DNA from: Caldimonas tepidiphila
Lineage (GTDB): Bacteria > Pseudomonadota > Gammaproteobacteria > Burkholderiales > Burkholderiaceae_C
Direction: 5' to 3'
NCBI RefSeq assembly: GCF_003569765.1
Contig: NZ_QXMG01000028.1
Location: 1 to 64,000, forward strand
DNA length: 64,000 nt
The position numbers and the translations under genes are program-made. This document shows positions 29,155 through 39,592 of this stretch, one piece after another. The stretch's first letter is position 1. Each line of letters begins with the position of its first letter. The notes under the pieces were generated by a model. The model had not been told where the DNA came from, searched no databases, and saw only the letters and a program-made list of their open reading frames with translations.

Positions 29155-29999
29155 CAGCCCCGCGCGGCGGCGTTGAGCTGCTCGCGCGTGGCGAGCGCGG
29201 CGCGGCGCGCGGCCTCGACCCAGTCGGCTCCGCTGCTGGCGTAGAGCACCGCGCGCGAGGAGTTCACGGCGATCGGGCCGGTGACGGCGCCCGCCGCGTC
29301 GCGGCGCAGCCCGGCGCGCACGGTGGCCTCGGCGTCGCCACCCTGGGCGCCCACGCCCGGGATCAGCAGCGGCAGTGTCGGCGCGAGCTCGCGCACGCGC
29401 GCGATCTCCTCGGGATAGGTCGCGCCCACCACGAGGCCGAGCTGGCCGTTGCGGTTCCAGTCGTTCTGCGCCAGCGCCGCGAGGTGCTCGTAGAGCCGCG
29501 GCTGGCCGGGCACGTCCGCGAGGCGCTGGTTCTGCCAGTCGCTGCCGCCGGGGTTCGAGGTGCGGCACAGCAGGATCACGCCCTTGTCGGGGTAGCGCAG
29601 GTAGGGCTCGATCGTGTCGAAGCCCATGAAGGGCGACAGCGTCACCGCGTCGGCCTGGTAGCGCTGGAAGGCCTCCTTCGCGTACTGCTCGGCGGTGGCG
29701 CCGATGTCGCCGCGCTTGGCGTCGAGGATCACCGGCACCTCGGGCGCGACGCGGCGGATGTGCGCCATCAGGCGCTCGAGCTGGTCCTCGGCGCGGTGCG
29801 CGGCGAAGTAGGCGATCTGCGGCTTGAAGGCGATCACCAGGTCCTTGGTGGCGTCCACGATGCGCGCGCAGAAATCAAAGATGCGCGACGCGTCGTCCTT
29901 GAGCTCGGCGGGGAATTTCGCCGGTTCCGGGTCCAGGCCGACGCACAGCAGCGAATCGTTGCGCTGCTGCGCGCGCGTGAGCATGTCGAGGAAGTTCAT
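29154..29999 (-). CDS. pyrF: Orotidine 5'-phosphate decarboxylase, type 2
   Basis: Last step of UMP synthesis. 281 residues. The type 2 signature is clear: CVGLDPEPAKFP near the start, FKPQIAYF, the catalytic ILDAKRGDIGATAEQYA and the phosphate-binding end (LIPGVGAQGGD). Start ATG 29999 matches the family N-terminus (MNFLDML). It is convergent with pepP and divergent from a periplasmic binding protein gene. Confidence 0.95.
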   Translation of the reverse strand: MNFLDMLTRAQQRNDSLLCVGLDPEPAKFPAELKDDASRIFDFCARIVDATKDLVIAFKPQIAYFAAHRAEDQLERLMAHIRRVAPEVPVILDAKRGDIGATAEQYAKEAFQRYQADAVTLSPFMGFDTIEPYLRYPDKGVILLCRTSNPGGSDWQNQRLADVPGQPRLYEHLAALAQNDWNRNGQLGLVVGATYPEEIARVRELAPTLPLLIPGVGAQGGDAEATVRAGLRRDAAGAVTGPIAVNSSRAVLYASSGADWVEAARRAALATREQLNAAARG

Positions 30000-30148
30000 C
30001 GGGAGATTGTAGGAGGCCGCCGCCGGCGGCCGACATGCGCCTGTCACGGTTGACGAGGATCATCCGCGACGTCGTCCAGGGGCGGCCACCTAGCCCGACC
30101 CTCTGGCCTTTTCCGCGTTCCTTCAACCCGATTCCGCGCCATCCGACC

Positions 30149-31288
30149 ATGCCTGCCGCCTCCGCTGCCCCCACCTGCCGGCTGACCCGTCGCCGGCTGC
30201 TGAAATCCGCCGCGGCGCTGGCCGCCCTCGCGCCCGCCGCCGCCGTGCATGCCGCCCCGTCGTCGCGCCCGACCGTGGTCCAGCTGCTCGACATGTCGGT
30301 GCAGCAGCAGGAGGTGTCTCGCAGTTACGCGGCCGGTTTCCGCGCCGCCTGGGCGGAGGCCGGCACGCCGGGGGTCACGCTGCTGCCGGTCGAGGTCAAC
30401 GGCGGCGCCGGAACGCCGCTGTCGCTGGACGCGGCGATGCAGCAACTCCGGCGCGAACCGAACGTGCTGGCGCTGGCCGGCACCGCTGGCGAGCAGCTGT
30501 CGCTCGATTGCATCGACTGGTGCCGCCAGCAGCGCCTGGAGATTGCGCATGTCGCGCCCTGGCTCGCCGACAGCCGCCACGACGGCCACGCCGGCCTGTT
30601 GCCACTTTTCGCCTCGCGCGACGCGCAGTTGCAGCGGGCCATCGAGGCGCTCGCCGTGGTGGGCCACCGCAACCTGCAGGTGGTCTATCCGTCCCGCCTG
30701 GAGGAGATGCGCTATGCGCCCGGGATGCGCGAGCTCGCCTCTCGCATGAAGCTGCAGCTCGTCGAGCAGACCGGCCGGCCCGGCGAGGACGCCGCCGCGC
30801 TCGGTGCGCGGCTGCCCGCCGAGGGGCCGGCGATGGTGCTGTTCGTCGGCGGCACGCTGGAGCTGGTGGGCTTCGCGCAGCAGCTCCAGGCGCGCCGCCT
30901 GACCCGCTACCTGATCTGCCTGGCCGACGTGGACCTGTCGGTGGTGCAGCAGCTGGGCTTCGGCGGCGCGGGCAAGGTGTCGCTGATCCTGACGCAGGTC
31001 GTGCCCGACCCGGCCAGCGCGCTGCCGGTGGTGCTGCGCTACCGGCAGAGCCTGCACCGGCTGTTCGAGGAAGAGCCTTCTCCGATCAGCCTCGCAGGCT
31101 ACCTGGCGGGGCGCTACACGCTCTCGCTACTGCAGCGCGCGCCCGCTCGCGCCACTCTGCTCGCTGCCGCGCAGGAGCGCCCCCCGGCCGCGCTTGACGG
31201 CTTCGAAGTGGCCTTTCGCAACAGCCCACGCGGTAGTCAGCGGGTCAGCCACGCACTGCTGACCCCTGAGGGCCGGCTGCTGCGCTGA
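30149..31288 (+). CDS. ABC-transporter-type periplasmic ligand-binding protein
   Basis: 379 residues. A Tat-like signal (TRRRLLKSAAALAALAPAAA) precedes a two-lobe periplasmic-binding fold of the leucine/amide type (Peripla_BP_6): a first lobe with QLLDMSVQQQEVSRSYAAGF, a hinge near LVEQTGRPGEDAAALGARL and a second lobe with MVLFVGGTLELVGFAQQL. No permease or ATPase genes are near, so it is an orphan; such orphans can feed distant transporters or act as sensors. The ligand is not predictable. Followed by a bidirectional terminator before purB. Confidence 0.78.
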   Translation: MPAASAAPTCRLTRRRLLKSAAALAALAPAAAVHAAPSSRPTVVQLLDMSVQQQEVSRSYAAGFRAAWAEAGTPGVTLLPVEVNGGAGTPLSLDAAMQQLRREPNVLALAGTAGEQLSLDCIDWCRQQRLEIAHVAPWLADSRHDGHAGLLPLFASRDAQLQRAIEALAVVGHRNLQVVYPSRLEEMRYAPGMRELASRMKLQLVEQTGRPGEDAAALGARLPAEGPAMVLFVGGTLELVGFAQQLQARRLTRYLICLADVDLSVVQQLGFGGAGKVSLILTQVVPDPASALPVVLRYRQSLHRLFEEEPSPISLAGYLAGRYTLSLLQRAPARATLLAAAQERPPAALDGFEVAFRNSPRGSQRVSHALLTPEGRLLR

Positions 31289-31307
31289 ACCGCACGGCGG
31301 GCATGCA

Positions 31308-31340
31308 AAAGGGCGCCGCATGCGGCGCCCTTTCTTCTTC
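31308..31340. terminator. Bidirectional terminator between binding-protein gene and purB
   Basis: Perfect palindrome 31308-31333 (arms AAAGGGCGCCGCA and its complement). T-rich tail on the plus strand (TTTCTTCTTC) and A-run giving T's on the minus strand (TTTTGCATG). Serves both convergent genes. Confidence 0.88.
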
Positions 31341-31359
31341 GTTGGGGAAGGACGGGGCC

Positions 31360-32790
<1,431 letters not shown>

Positions 32791-32836
32791 TTAGTCGGCC
32801 CGCGCGCGGCGGCCGGGCACGGCGGCCCGGCCGACA

Positions 32837-33889
32837 TCAGGGGCGTGCCGCGTCGCGGAAGGCGCGGATGCGCTCCGCGTCGGCCGGATGGCTTGCGAAG
32901 GCGATCGCAAGGCCGCCAGCGCTCGCGTCGCGCTCCGTCGCCATTCCCTCGAAGAAGCGCCCCAACGCCAGCGGCGACAGGCCCGCGGCGCGCAGGATGC
33001 GGATCGCCGCCCGGTCGGCCTCGCGCTCGGCGTCGCGCGAATAGCCCGCCTGCCCGAGCAGCACCGGCGCGGCGGCGAGCCAGCTGCTGAAGTCGCCGAA
33101 AGCGAGGTTCGCGGCGGCGGCAAGCAGCGCGCCCTGCACCAGCATGCGCATGCCGTGGCGCTGCTCGACATGGCCGAGTTCGTGGGCGAGCACGCCGACC
33201 ACTACCTCGGCGTTCCCGTCCACCCGCTTCACGAGCTCGTCGGTCATCACGATCGTGCCGCCCGGCAGCGCGAAGGCGTTCGGCCCGATGCGGCCGGCGT
33301 GGAACAGCACCCGGTGCGGCGGTGCGTCGCCCCCCGGGTAGGCGCGGCGCAGCGCGGCCTCGAAGGCCTCGCGCAGGCGCTGCTGCTCCCCGGGCGGCAG
33401 CCGGCTCGGCCCGAGCAGGCGCGCCGACAGCGAGCGGTAGGCCGACTCGCCGAGCGCCGCGTCCACCGATGCCGGTACCGCGTGCACGAGGGCGCGCGCC
33501 GCCCACGGCAGCCCCCACAGGTAGCCCGCCGCCGCCACGCCGGCGAGCAGCAGCACCGCGAGCGCCAGCGCACGCCAGCTCTGCTGCGCGCGCACCACCC
33601 AGGCGTCGCGCTGCCCGATCGAGTCCGCCCACGCATCCCAGGCGGCGGCCTCGCACGCATGCAGCGAGCCGCCGCCGTCCAGGTGCGCCACGCAGGCGCC
33701 GTGGCGGCTGCGCTCGGGCCAGCGCACGGAGCCGAGCGGCACGGCGCGCGCCACGCCCTCGCCCCGCAGGTGGAGCGCGCCATCCGCGACATGCAGCGCC
33801 ACGCGCCGCGCGCGCGCCGAGCGGCCGTCGAAATAGTCGGCCACCGGCGCCCCGGGCGCCGCCGGAGAGGCGCCGCGCGGCTCAGACAC
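32837..33889 (-). CDS. M48 family metallopeptidase, membrane-anchored
   Basis: 350 residues. An N-terminal soluble domain (about 1-105) is followed by a membrane helix (ALALAVLLLAGVAAAGYLW) and an M48 zinc-protease domain with HELGHVEQRH (zinc ligands and catalytic Glu) and the third ligand likely in SRDAEREADRAA. FALPGGTIVMTDEL is the usual strand before the zinc site. The start overlaps the end of the DUF898 gene by 8 bases, indicating translational coupling. The N-terminal half resembles proteins that travel with YjgN/DUF898. Substrate unknown; envelope protein quality control is a fair guess. Confidence 0.88.
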   Translation of the reverse strand: MSEPRGASPAAPGAPVADYFDGRSARARRVALHVADGALHLRGEGVARAVPLGSVRWPERSRHGACVAHLDGGGSLHACEAAAWDAWADSIGQRDAWVVRAQQSWRALALAVLLLAGVAAAGYLWGLPWAARALVHAVPASVDAALGESAYRSLSARLLGPSRLPPGEQQRLREAFEAALRRAYPGGDAPPHRVLFHAGRIGPNAFALPGGTIVMTDELVKRVDGNAEVVVGVLAHELGHVEQRHGMRMLVQGALLAAAANLAFGDFSSWLAAAPVLLGQAGYSRDAEREADRAAIRILRAAGLSPLALGRFFEGMATERDASAGGLAIAFASHPADAERIRAFRDAARP

Positions 33890-35141
33890 CGAGGTCCAGC
33901 CCGAGCAGCTCGCCCGCCGCCTCCGCGGCGGCGTCGCCGCGCCCGGGCTGCAGGATCTGCGTGATGTCGTCGAGGTCGACGCGCGAGACCAGCGTCACCG
34001 CCTCGATCCGCATGCGGTGCTGGGCCACCGCGGCCCAGGGCCAGTAGAGGCCGAGCGTCGCGACGAGCAGCAGCAGGTTCTTGAGCTGCAGCAGCAGGTA
34101 GGGCGGCAGCGACAGCTCGCTGCGCAGCCTCAGGTAGCGGTTGCCGGTGCGGCTCCATACCAGGTTCTGCAGGCCGACCTTGAAGTAGGACCAGACCACC
34201 AGGTAGAGATAGAGGTAGGCGCCGGCGACGGCCGCCAGCGCGAGCGCGGCCGGGACCGCGCCCCGGCCGGCGAGCGCCGCGCCGCCGGCGAGCAGCAGCG
34301 GCGCGAGCAGCGCGAGTCCCAGCGTGCGCAGGTAGAGGCCGTACATCCGGCCGACGCCGAGGCGCAGCTCCGAGCGCAGCGTGCCGAGGCGGAAGTTGTC
34401 GTGCCGGTAGTGCAGCAGTCGCCAGTGGAGGTAGGGCAGCGCCAGCAGCGAGGCCCCCACGACGGCGCTCAGCCACAGGCCCGCGCCGGGCGGCAGCCGG
34501 CGGGTGCCGGGTGCCGCCCCGGCGTCGAAGAAGGCGCCGATCACGAGCGGCTGCAGCACCAGCAGCAGCGGCAGCCCCACCGCCGCGTAGGCGCCGGCGA
34601 TCGAGCCGCCGAAGCCGAAGCGCAGCCCGCGCCAGCTGGTGTGGCCGAGGCGGAACTGCAGCGCCGCGCGCAGCATCGGGGGCCACAGCACGAGCGCGGC
34701 GGCCACCGCGCCGAGCACCGCGACGGGCGAGGCCGATCCGGTGGCATGCATGTAGAGCAGCAGCAGCACGCCGCCGAGCAGCATGCCGCGCAGCATCTGC
34801 CAGGGGCGGCCATGGAAGTCCAGGCCGTGGCCCGCGACATGGGTGTTGTTGTAGAAGTAGCGCAGCCGCCGCACCTTCGCCCAGGGGCGGTAGAGGCCGA
34901 GCGTCACCACCGACAGCAGCAGGTTGACGATCCAGAGACGGAAGTACTCGCCGCCGGTGCCGGAGAACTGCAGCGTCGCCCGGTAGGCGTCGCGCGGGTC
35001 GCGCAGCCGGCCGAACGACGCCGCCTCGGACGGCGGCCGCGCCGGCGCCGGGGGGACGGGAGGGGCGGGCCGTGCCGCGTCGGCCGCCGGTGCCTCGGTG
35101 CCGGTCGTCGCGGCATCGAGCGTGAGTAGGGTCGTGTTCAT
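33882..35141 (-). CDS. DUF898 (YjgN-like) multi-pass membrane protein
   Basis: 419 residues, about eight hydrophobic segments. After a Pro/Ala-rich N-tail (1-45) come FSGTGGEYFRLWIVNLLLS and LGLYRPWAKVRRLRYFYNNT, repeated in weaker form later (WSRTGNRYLRLRSEL; LGLYWPWAAVAQHRMRIE); these blocks define DUF898. The final ~35 residues are a cytoplasmic acidic tail. Function unknown. Coupled by overlap to the M48 protease gene, a pairing I recall as conserved in Burkholderiales. Confidence 0.85.
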   Translation of the reverse strand: MNTTLLTLDAATTGTEAPAADAARPAPPVPPAPARPPSEAASFGRLRDPRDAYRATLQFSGTGGEYFRLWIVNLLLSVVTLGLYRPWAKVRRLRYFYNNTHVAGHGLDFHGRPWQMLRGMLLGGVLLLLYMHATGSASPVAVLGAVAAALVLWPPMLRAALQFRLGHTSWRGLRFGFGGSIAGAYAAVGLPLLLVLQPLVIGAFFDAGAAPGTRRLPPGAGLWLSAVVGASLLALPYLHWRLLHYRHDNFRLGTLRSELRLGVGRMYGLYLRTLGLALLAPLLLAGGAALAGRGAVPAALALAAVAGAYLYLYLVVWSYFKVGLQNLVWSRTGNRYLRLRSELSLPPYLLLQLKNLLLLVATLGLYWPWAAVAQHRMRIEAVTLVSRVDLDDITQILQPGRGDAAAEAAGELLGLDLGV

Positions 35142-35349
35142 GCGGCTGCCGCTTCTCCTGCCGTGTTGCGCCTCGCGCCGGTGCGGCGCCGGGCCCCGGC
35201 GTCTTCCCGGGTCCCGGCCCAATGGTAAGCACATGTTTCTTGCGCAAGCAGGCAAAACTGCAAACACCGGCGTCCTTGCGCCGGGCCGGCGGAGCACGGG
35301 CCGGGGGCCGGGACACTAGAATCGACCCCATTTCCATCCACGCCATTCC

Positions 35350-35973
35350 ATGAGACTCATCGGTTCACTGACCAGCCCCTACGTGCGCAAGGTCCGCATC
35401 GTGCTGGCCGAGAAGAAGCTCGACTACAAGCTGGAGCTCGAGGATGTCTGGGCGCCGGGCACGACGATCACCGACGTGAATCCGCTCGGCAAGGTCCCCT
35501 GCCTGGTGCTCGACGGCGGCGAGGCCCTGTTCGACTCGCGCGTGATCGTCGAGTACGTCGACACGCTGTCCCCGGTGGGCAAGCTGATCCCGCCGTCGGG
35601 ACGCGAGCGCGTCGAGGTGCGGACCTGGGAGGCGCTGGCCGACGGCCTGCTCGACGCGAGCATCGAGGCGCGCATGGAGCAGACCTGGAGCGGTCGCGCC
35701 GACGGCGAGCGCAGCCAGAAATGGATCGACCGCCAGATGCTCAAGGTGAGCAACTGCCTGCGCGTGATGAGCCTCAACGCCGGCGACCGCACCTGGTGCA
35801 GCGGCAACCACTACACGCTCGCCGACATCGCCGTCGGCTGCGCGCTCGGCTACCTCGATTTCCGCTTCCCGCAGATCGAGTGGCGCCGCGACCACCCGAA
35901 TCTCGCCAAGCTGCACGACCGGCTGGCGCAGCGCCAGAGCTTCATCGAGACCGCGCCGCCGCCTCCGGCCTGA
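35350..35973 (+). CDS. Glutathione S-transferase family protein
   Basis: 207 residues. N-terminal thioredoxin fold with MRLIGSLTSPYVRKVRIVLAEKK (in outline; catalytic Ser/Tyr region SPYVRKV), the cis-Pro in GKVPCLVLD and the glutathione-binding pair FDSRVIVEY; C-terminal all-helical domain with YTLADIAVGCALGYLDFR. Similar to the YfcF/YibF-like GSTs of proteobacteria. Stand-alone gene ended by its own terminator; substrate unknown. Confidence 0.92.
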   Translation: MRLIGSLTSPYVRKVRIVLAEKKLDYKLELEDVWAPGTTITDVNPLGKVPCLVLDGGEALFDSRVIVEYVDTLSPVGKLIPPSGRERVEVRTWEALADGLLDASIEARMEQTWSGRADGERSQKWIDRQMLKVSNCLRVMSLNAGDRTWCSGNHYTLADIAVGCALGYLDFRFPQIEWRRDHPNLAKLHDRLAQRQSFIETAPPPPA

Positions 35974-35994
35974 GGCGCGCCGGCCCGTCCCCGC

Positions 35995-36024
35995 AAGGCG
36001 CCCGCGTGGCGCCTTTTCCTTTTT
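35995..36024 (+). terminator. Rho-independent terminator of the GST gene
   Basis: AAGGCGCC (35995-36002) pairs with GGCGCCTT (36008-36015) around CGCGT, followed by TTTTCCTTTTT. It also lies just past the stop of the convergent kinase gene. Confidence 0.85.
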
Positions 36025-36042
36025 CCGCGCTCGTCTGCGCGC

Positions 36043-37950
36043 TCAGGCGGCGCGCTGCTGCGCGTCCCCCTGCGCCAACGGCAGCTGCAGCGTCACCGCC
36101 CAGCCGAGCGGCTGCGGCCCGAGGGTCAGCCGCCCGCCCAGGGACTGGGCGCGCAGCTGCATGCTGGCGAGGCCGCGGCGGCCGCTGGGCATGCCGCTCG
36201 CCGATTCCGCGCCGGGCGCCAGCGGCGGCGGCGCGCCGTTGTCCAGCACCTGCAGCTCGACCTGCCCGGGCGAGCACTTCAGGCTCAGGCGCACCATCGT
36301 CGCGCCGGCATGCTTGATCACGTTGGTGAGCGCCTCGCGCACGATGCGCAGCACGTGCAGCGTGTCGGCGCCGGGCAGCGACAGGTCCATCGCGCCGTCG
36401 TCCACGTCCCACACCAGCCGCACGCCCGCGGCGCGCAGCGAGGGCTCGACGCGGAAGCGCATCTCCGCGAGCGCCTCGCCGAGGCTGCGCTCGTCGACCT
36501 CGAGCGAGTCGAGCGCGAGGCGCAGCTCGATCAGGCAGTCGTCGAGCGTGTGGCGCAGCTCGGCGACGAGCTGCGGCGCCGGCGGCGCCGCCGGCTGCGC
36601 GTCGAGATGGCGCGCCAGCGCGATCGCGCCGACCAGCCGGCCGCCGAGCCCGTCGTGCATCTCGCGCAGGATGCGGTCGCGCTCGTCGAGCGCGGCCTGG
36701 CGCCGCTCGTGGTCGCGGCGCAGCTCGAAGGCCTGCTGCAGCTCGCGCTCCTTGGCTTCGATCGTCGCCTGCTGCGTGCGCGCGAGCTCGCGCAGCTGCT
36801 GCAGGATGCGCGCGTAGTCGGCCACCAGCAGCCAGGTCAGCACCGCCACCAGCGGCAGCGTGACGAAGCGCGCCCAGGTGTAGGCGTCGTAGTCGTGCAG
36901 CAGGCGGAACACCACCCAGTCGCGCGCGCCGACCGCCACCGCGGTCGCGGCGCACACGCTCAGCAGCGCCGCCGACAGCGAGCGCTCGCGCCAGGCGATG
37001 CGCGCCAGCACCAGGGTGCAGGCGCTCACGACGCCCAGGATTAGCAGCAGCAGCAGCGTGCGCAGCAGCGGCAGGTTGAGCCACCAGTTGCCGCTGGCCA
37101 GCAGCACCGACAGCGCGACGAAGATCAGCATCGGCCGCCCGATGTGCGTGCGGCCCTCGGGGCGCATCATGCGCGCGCAGAACATCATCAGCGACGCGAC
37201 GAAGAGGCTGTAGGAGAGCTGGAAGAACCAGACCTGCAGCCCTGGCCACGTCACCGGCTCGTGGGCCGACAGGGCCGTCACGCGCCAGGCCCAGATCAGG
37301 TTGGCGGCGGCGAACCAGCCGTAGGCCGGCTGGCGGGTGCGCAGCGCGACGAGCACCGCCACCACCGCGATCGTCGCGCACACCGCCGACACCACCCAGC
37401 CGCCGAGCACCTGCAGGTTCTCGGCGCGCTCGAACATCGGCCGCACCTCGTGCTCGGGCCCGACCCACACGCGCGACAGCCCGGCCTCGCGGCGCGGCTC
37501 GCCGATCACGTCGATCACCAGCTCGTTGCCCGAGGCCTCGAGCAGCGCGCGCGGCAGCCGCACCAGGTGCGGCTCCTGGCCGTAGTTGGGCAGCGGGCGC
37601 AGCTCGCGCCCGACCTCGAGCACCGGCTGGCCGTTGAGCCGCACGCGGAAGACGTTGCCGACGCGGCGCAGGAACAGCACCGGCTGGCCCTCGCGCAGCG
37701 CCTCGTCCGGCAGCGCGAAGCGGTAGCTCGCGCGCCCGTCGCGCCCGGGCGCGCTGAACTCCCAGGAGTCGGGCAGCGCCACCTCGCGGGGCCGGGGATC
37801 GGGTGCGGTGTGATCGGTCAGCAGCGCGGCGTCGAGGCGCACGGCCGCGGCGTGCGCGGCAGCAATGCCGCCGGGCAGCCACAGCCCCAGCAGCAGCAGC
37901 AGCGGCAACAGCAGCAATGCGCGCATCCAGGCGCCCGGGCGCCCCGACAT
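36043..37950 (-). CDS. 7TM sensor histidine kinase (NarL-type partner, HisKA_3)
   Basis: 635 residues. A signal peptide (about 8-35) leads into an extracytoplasmic beta-sandwich domain (~40-185; WEFSAPGRDGRASYRFALP) like the 7TMR-DISM sensor module, then about seven membrane helices (~195-395). A coiled coil (about 405-450, ARTQQATIEAKERELQQAF) leads to HisKA_3 with the phospho-acceptor His in REMHDGLGGRLVGAI, and an HATPase with EALTNVIKHAGA and a GRRGLASM glycine loop. It starts at the stop of the response regulator gene (TGATG overlap), so the pair is translationally coupled. Signal unknown; carbohydrate-like ligands are suggested by the DISM module. Confidence 0.9.
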   Translation of the reverse strand: MSGRPGAWMRALLLLPLLLLLGLWLPGGIAAAHAAAVRLDAALLTDHTAPDPRPREVALPDSWEFSAPGRDGRASYRFALPDEALREGQPVLFLRRVGNVFRVRLNGQPVLEVGRELRPLPNYGQEPHLVRLPRALLEASGNELVIDVIGEPRREAGLSRVWVGPEHEVRPMFERAENLQVLGGWVVSAVCATIAVVAVLVALRTRQPAYGWFAAANLIWAWRVTALSAHEPVTWPGLQVWFFQLSYSLFVASLMMFCARMMRPEGRTHIGRPMLIFVALSVLLASGNWWLNLPLLRTLLLLLILGVVSACTLVLARIAWRERSLSAALLSVCAATAVAVGARDWVVFRLLHDYDAYTWARFVTLPLVAVLTWLLVADYARILQQLRELARTQQATIEAKERELQQAFELRRDHERRQAALDERDRILREMHDGLGGRLVGAIALARHLDAQPAAPPAPQLVAELRHTLDDCLIELRLALDSLEVDERSLGEALAEMRFRVEPSLRAAGVRLVWDVDDGAMDLSLPGADTLHVLRIVREALTNVIKHAGATMVRLSLKCSPGQVELQVLDNGAPPPLAPGAESASGMPSGRRGLASMQLRAQSLGGRLTLGPQPLGWAVTLQLPLAQGDAQQRAA

Positions 37951-38579
37951 CAGCCCAGCGAGTCCGAGAGCGCGAGGCGGTGGCGCTGCTGGAGCTTCTC
38001 GTAGACCTGCCGCACGCGCACGCAGACGCCGTGGGCACTGGAAGCGATGCGCTCGGCGATCTCCTCGGGCATGTAGCCCTGCGCGAAGAGCTTGAGCACC
38101 TGCTGCTCGTCGGCGGAAAGCGCGGCGCCCGCGGTCCCGCCCGCCGCGAAGTGCCGCAGCAGGTGGCGCGCGATCGCCGGGGAGATCGGCGACTCGCCGA
38201 GCGCGGCGGCCTGCACCGCACGCACCAGCTCGCGGTCCGGGCAGCCCTTGAGGAAGTAGCCGTCGGCGCCGGCCTCGATGGCGTGGATCACGCGGGACTC
38301 GTCGCCGAAGACCGAGAACACCAGGATGTGCGGATGCCATTCGCCGTCGCGCCCGCCAAGCTCGCGGATCAGCTCGGTGGCGTCGCCGTCGGGCAGCCCG
38401 AGGTCCGACAGCAGCACCTGCGGCCGGCGCTGCGGCAGCTCGGCGCGCGCGTCGGCAAGGCAGTCGGCATGGCCGACGCAGCGGATGCCGGGCGCGGCGT
38501 CGAGCGCCTCGCGCACGTGGCGTGCCAGCAAGGGATCGTCTTCGACCAGGTAGACCGACAGTTCGGGCGGCATCTGCAT
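37950..38579 (-). CDS. LuxR/NarL-family response regulator
   Basis: 209 residues. Receiver domain with the acidic pair in LVEDDPLL, phospho-acceptor Asp in LLSDLGLPDG and Lys in YFLKGCPD; C-terminal LuxR-type helix-turn-helix (LSADEQQVLKLFAQGYMPEEIAERI). Encoded immediately upstream of its 7TM kinase with a one-base stop/start overlap. A GC-rich inverted repeat at 38623-38642 upstream of the gene could be an autoregulatory site. Confidence 0.92.
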   Translation of the reverse strand: MQMPPELSVYLVEDDPLLARHVREALDAAPGIRCVGHADCLADARAELPQRRPQVLLSDLGLPDGDATELIRELGGRDGEWHPHILVFSVFGDESRVIHAIEAGADGYFLKGCPDRELVRAVQAAALGESPISPAIARHLLRHFAAGGTAGAALSADEQQVLKLFAQGYMPEEIAERIASSAHGVCVRVRQVYEKLQQRHRLALSDSLG

Positions 38580-38622
38580 TTCTTGAGGTTTTCGGCAATC
38601 CTAGCAGGCAGGGGGGGCGACA

Positions 38623-38642
38623 CACCCCCTGAACGAGGGGTG
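38623..38642. promoter_or_regulatory. Inverted repeat between response regulator and SEC-C gene
   Basis: CACCCC (38623-38628) and GGGGTG (38637-38642) with an 8-base spacer, about 45 bp upstream of the response regulator start. Could be a regulator-binding site; also able to form a hairpin. Confidence 0.35.
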
Positions 38643-38788
38643 AGGGCACGCCTTCTGCGCCGGACCATGATGCATGTCTCGGCGCGCGCCTCGCTCCCCG
38701 GCCGCCGGGGTCGAGGGGCGGCACGCGACAATCGGGTTTTTGCCGCGCGGCGTGAAGCCCCGGCGCATCGACCGGAGTTGCATCTGCC

Positions 38789-39565
38789 ATGAGTGTGTCC
38801 CCCACTTCCCTGTCCGACGAGGACCTCGACCGATTCGAAGACCTGCTCGACGGGCTGCGCGACCGCCATGGCGACGCGCCGCAACTCGAGGAGATCGACG
38901 GCTACCTCACCGCGCTGGTGTGCGGCCCGCGCACCGTGGGGCCCGACGAGTACCTGCCCAAGCTGATGGGCGAGCCGCTGCCCTTCGGCGACGCGGCCGA
39001 GCGCGACGAGTTCATGGCGCTGCTGCAGCGGCGCTGGGCCGAGATCAAGCGCGCGCTCGACGCGCCGGTCGAGCGGCTCGACGACGACCGCGCGCTCAAC
39101 CCGCTGCTGACCGACTGGGAGGCGATGCGCGAGCAGCTCAGCGAGGAGACGCTCGCCGGCATGAGCGCCGAGGAGCGCGCCTCGCTCGACGAGCTGCCCA
39201 AGCTCGGCGCGGTCTGGGCCGCCGGCTTCCTCGAGGCGGTGGACCAGTGGGAGGACGACTGGCTGCTGTCGGTCGAGGACCCGGGCAACGATTTCGTCGA
39301 CGGCAGCCTGCGTGCCTTCGAGGTGCTCGCGGCACCCGACGAGGACCTCGCTCCCGAGGAGCGCGAGATGAGCCGCGACGAGCGCCTCGCCGACGCGCTG
39401 TGGGCGGTCTACGACCTGCGCGACTTCTGGCGCGAGCGCGCCTCGCGCAAGCCGGTCAAGCAGGCCCGGCGCGAGAACAAGCCCGGGCCGAACGAGCCGT
39501 GCTCCTGCGGCAGCGGCAAGAAGTTCAAGAAGTGCTGCGGCGACCCGGCCAAGCAGATGCATTGA
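38789..39565 (+). CDS. UPF0149/YecA-family protein with SEC-C zinc motif
   Basis: 258 residues. N-terminal YecA/UPF0149 domain (LEEIDGYLTALVCGP; AAGFLEAVDQW) and a C-terminal SEC-C metal-binding motif, PGPNEPCSCGSGKKFKKCC, like that at the end of SecA. SEC-C domains bind zinc and ribosomes or SecB; YecA has been linked to ribosome binding. Acidic middle region. Stand-alone gene, divergent from the two-component pair and convergent with the hydrolase gene. Confidence 0.9.
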   Translation: MSVSPTSLSDEDLDRFEDLLDGLRDRHGDAPQLEEIDGYLTALVCGPRTVGPDEYLPKLMGEPLPFGDAAERDEFMALLQRRWAEIKRALDAPVERLDDDRALNPLLTDWEAMREQLSEETLAGMSAEERASLDELPKLGAVWAAGFLEAVDQWEDDWLLSVEDPGNDFVDGSLRAFEVLAAPDEDLAPEEREMSRDERLADALWAVYDLRDFWRERASRKPVKQARRENKPGPNEPCSCGSGKKFKKCCGDPAKQMH

Positions 39566-39592
39566 GCCGGGCCGCGGCCCCTTGGCAGCGCC

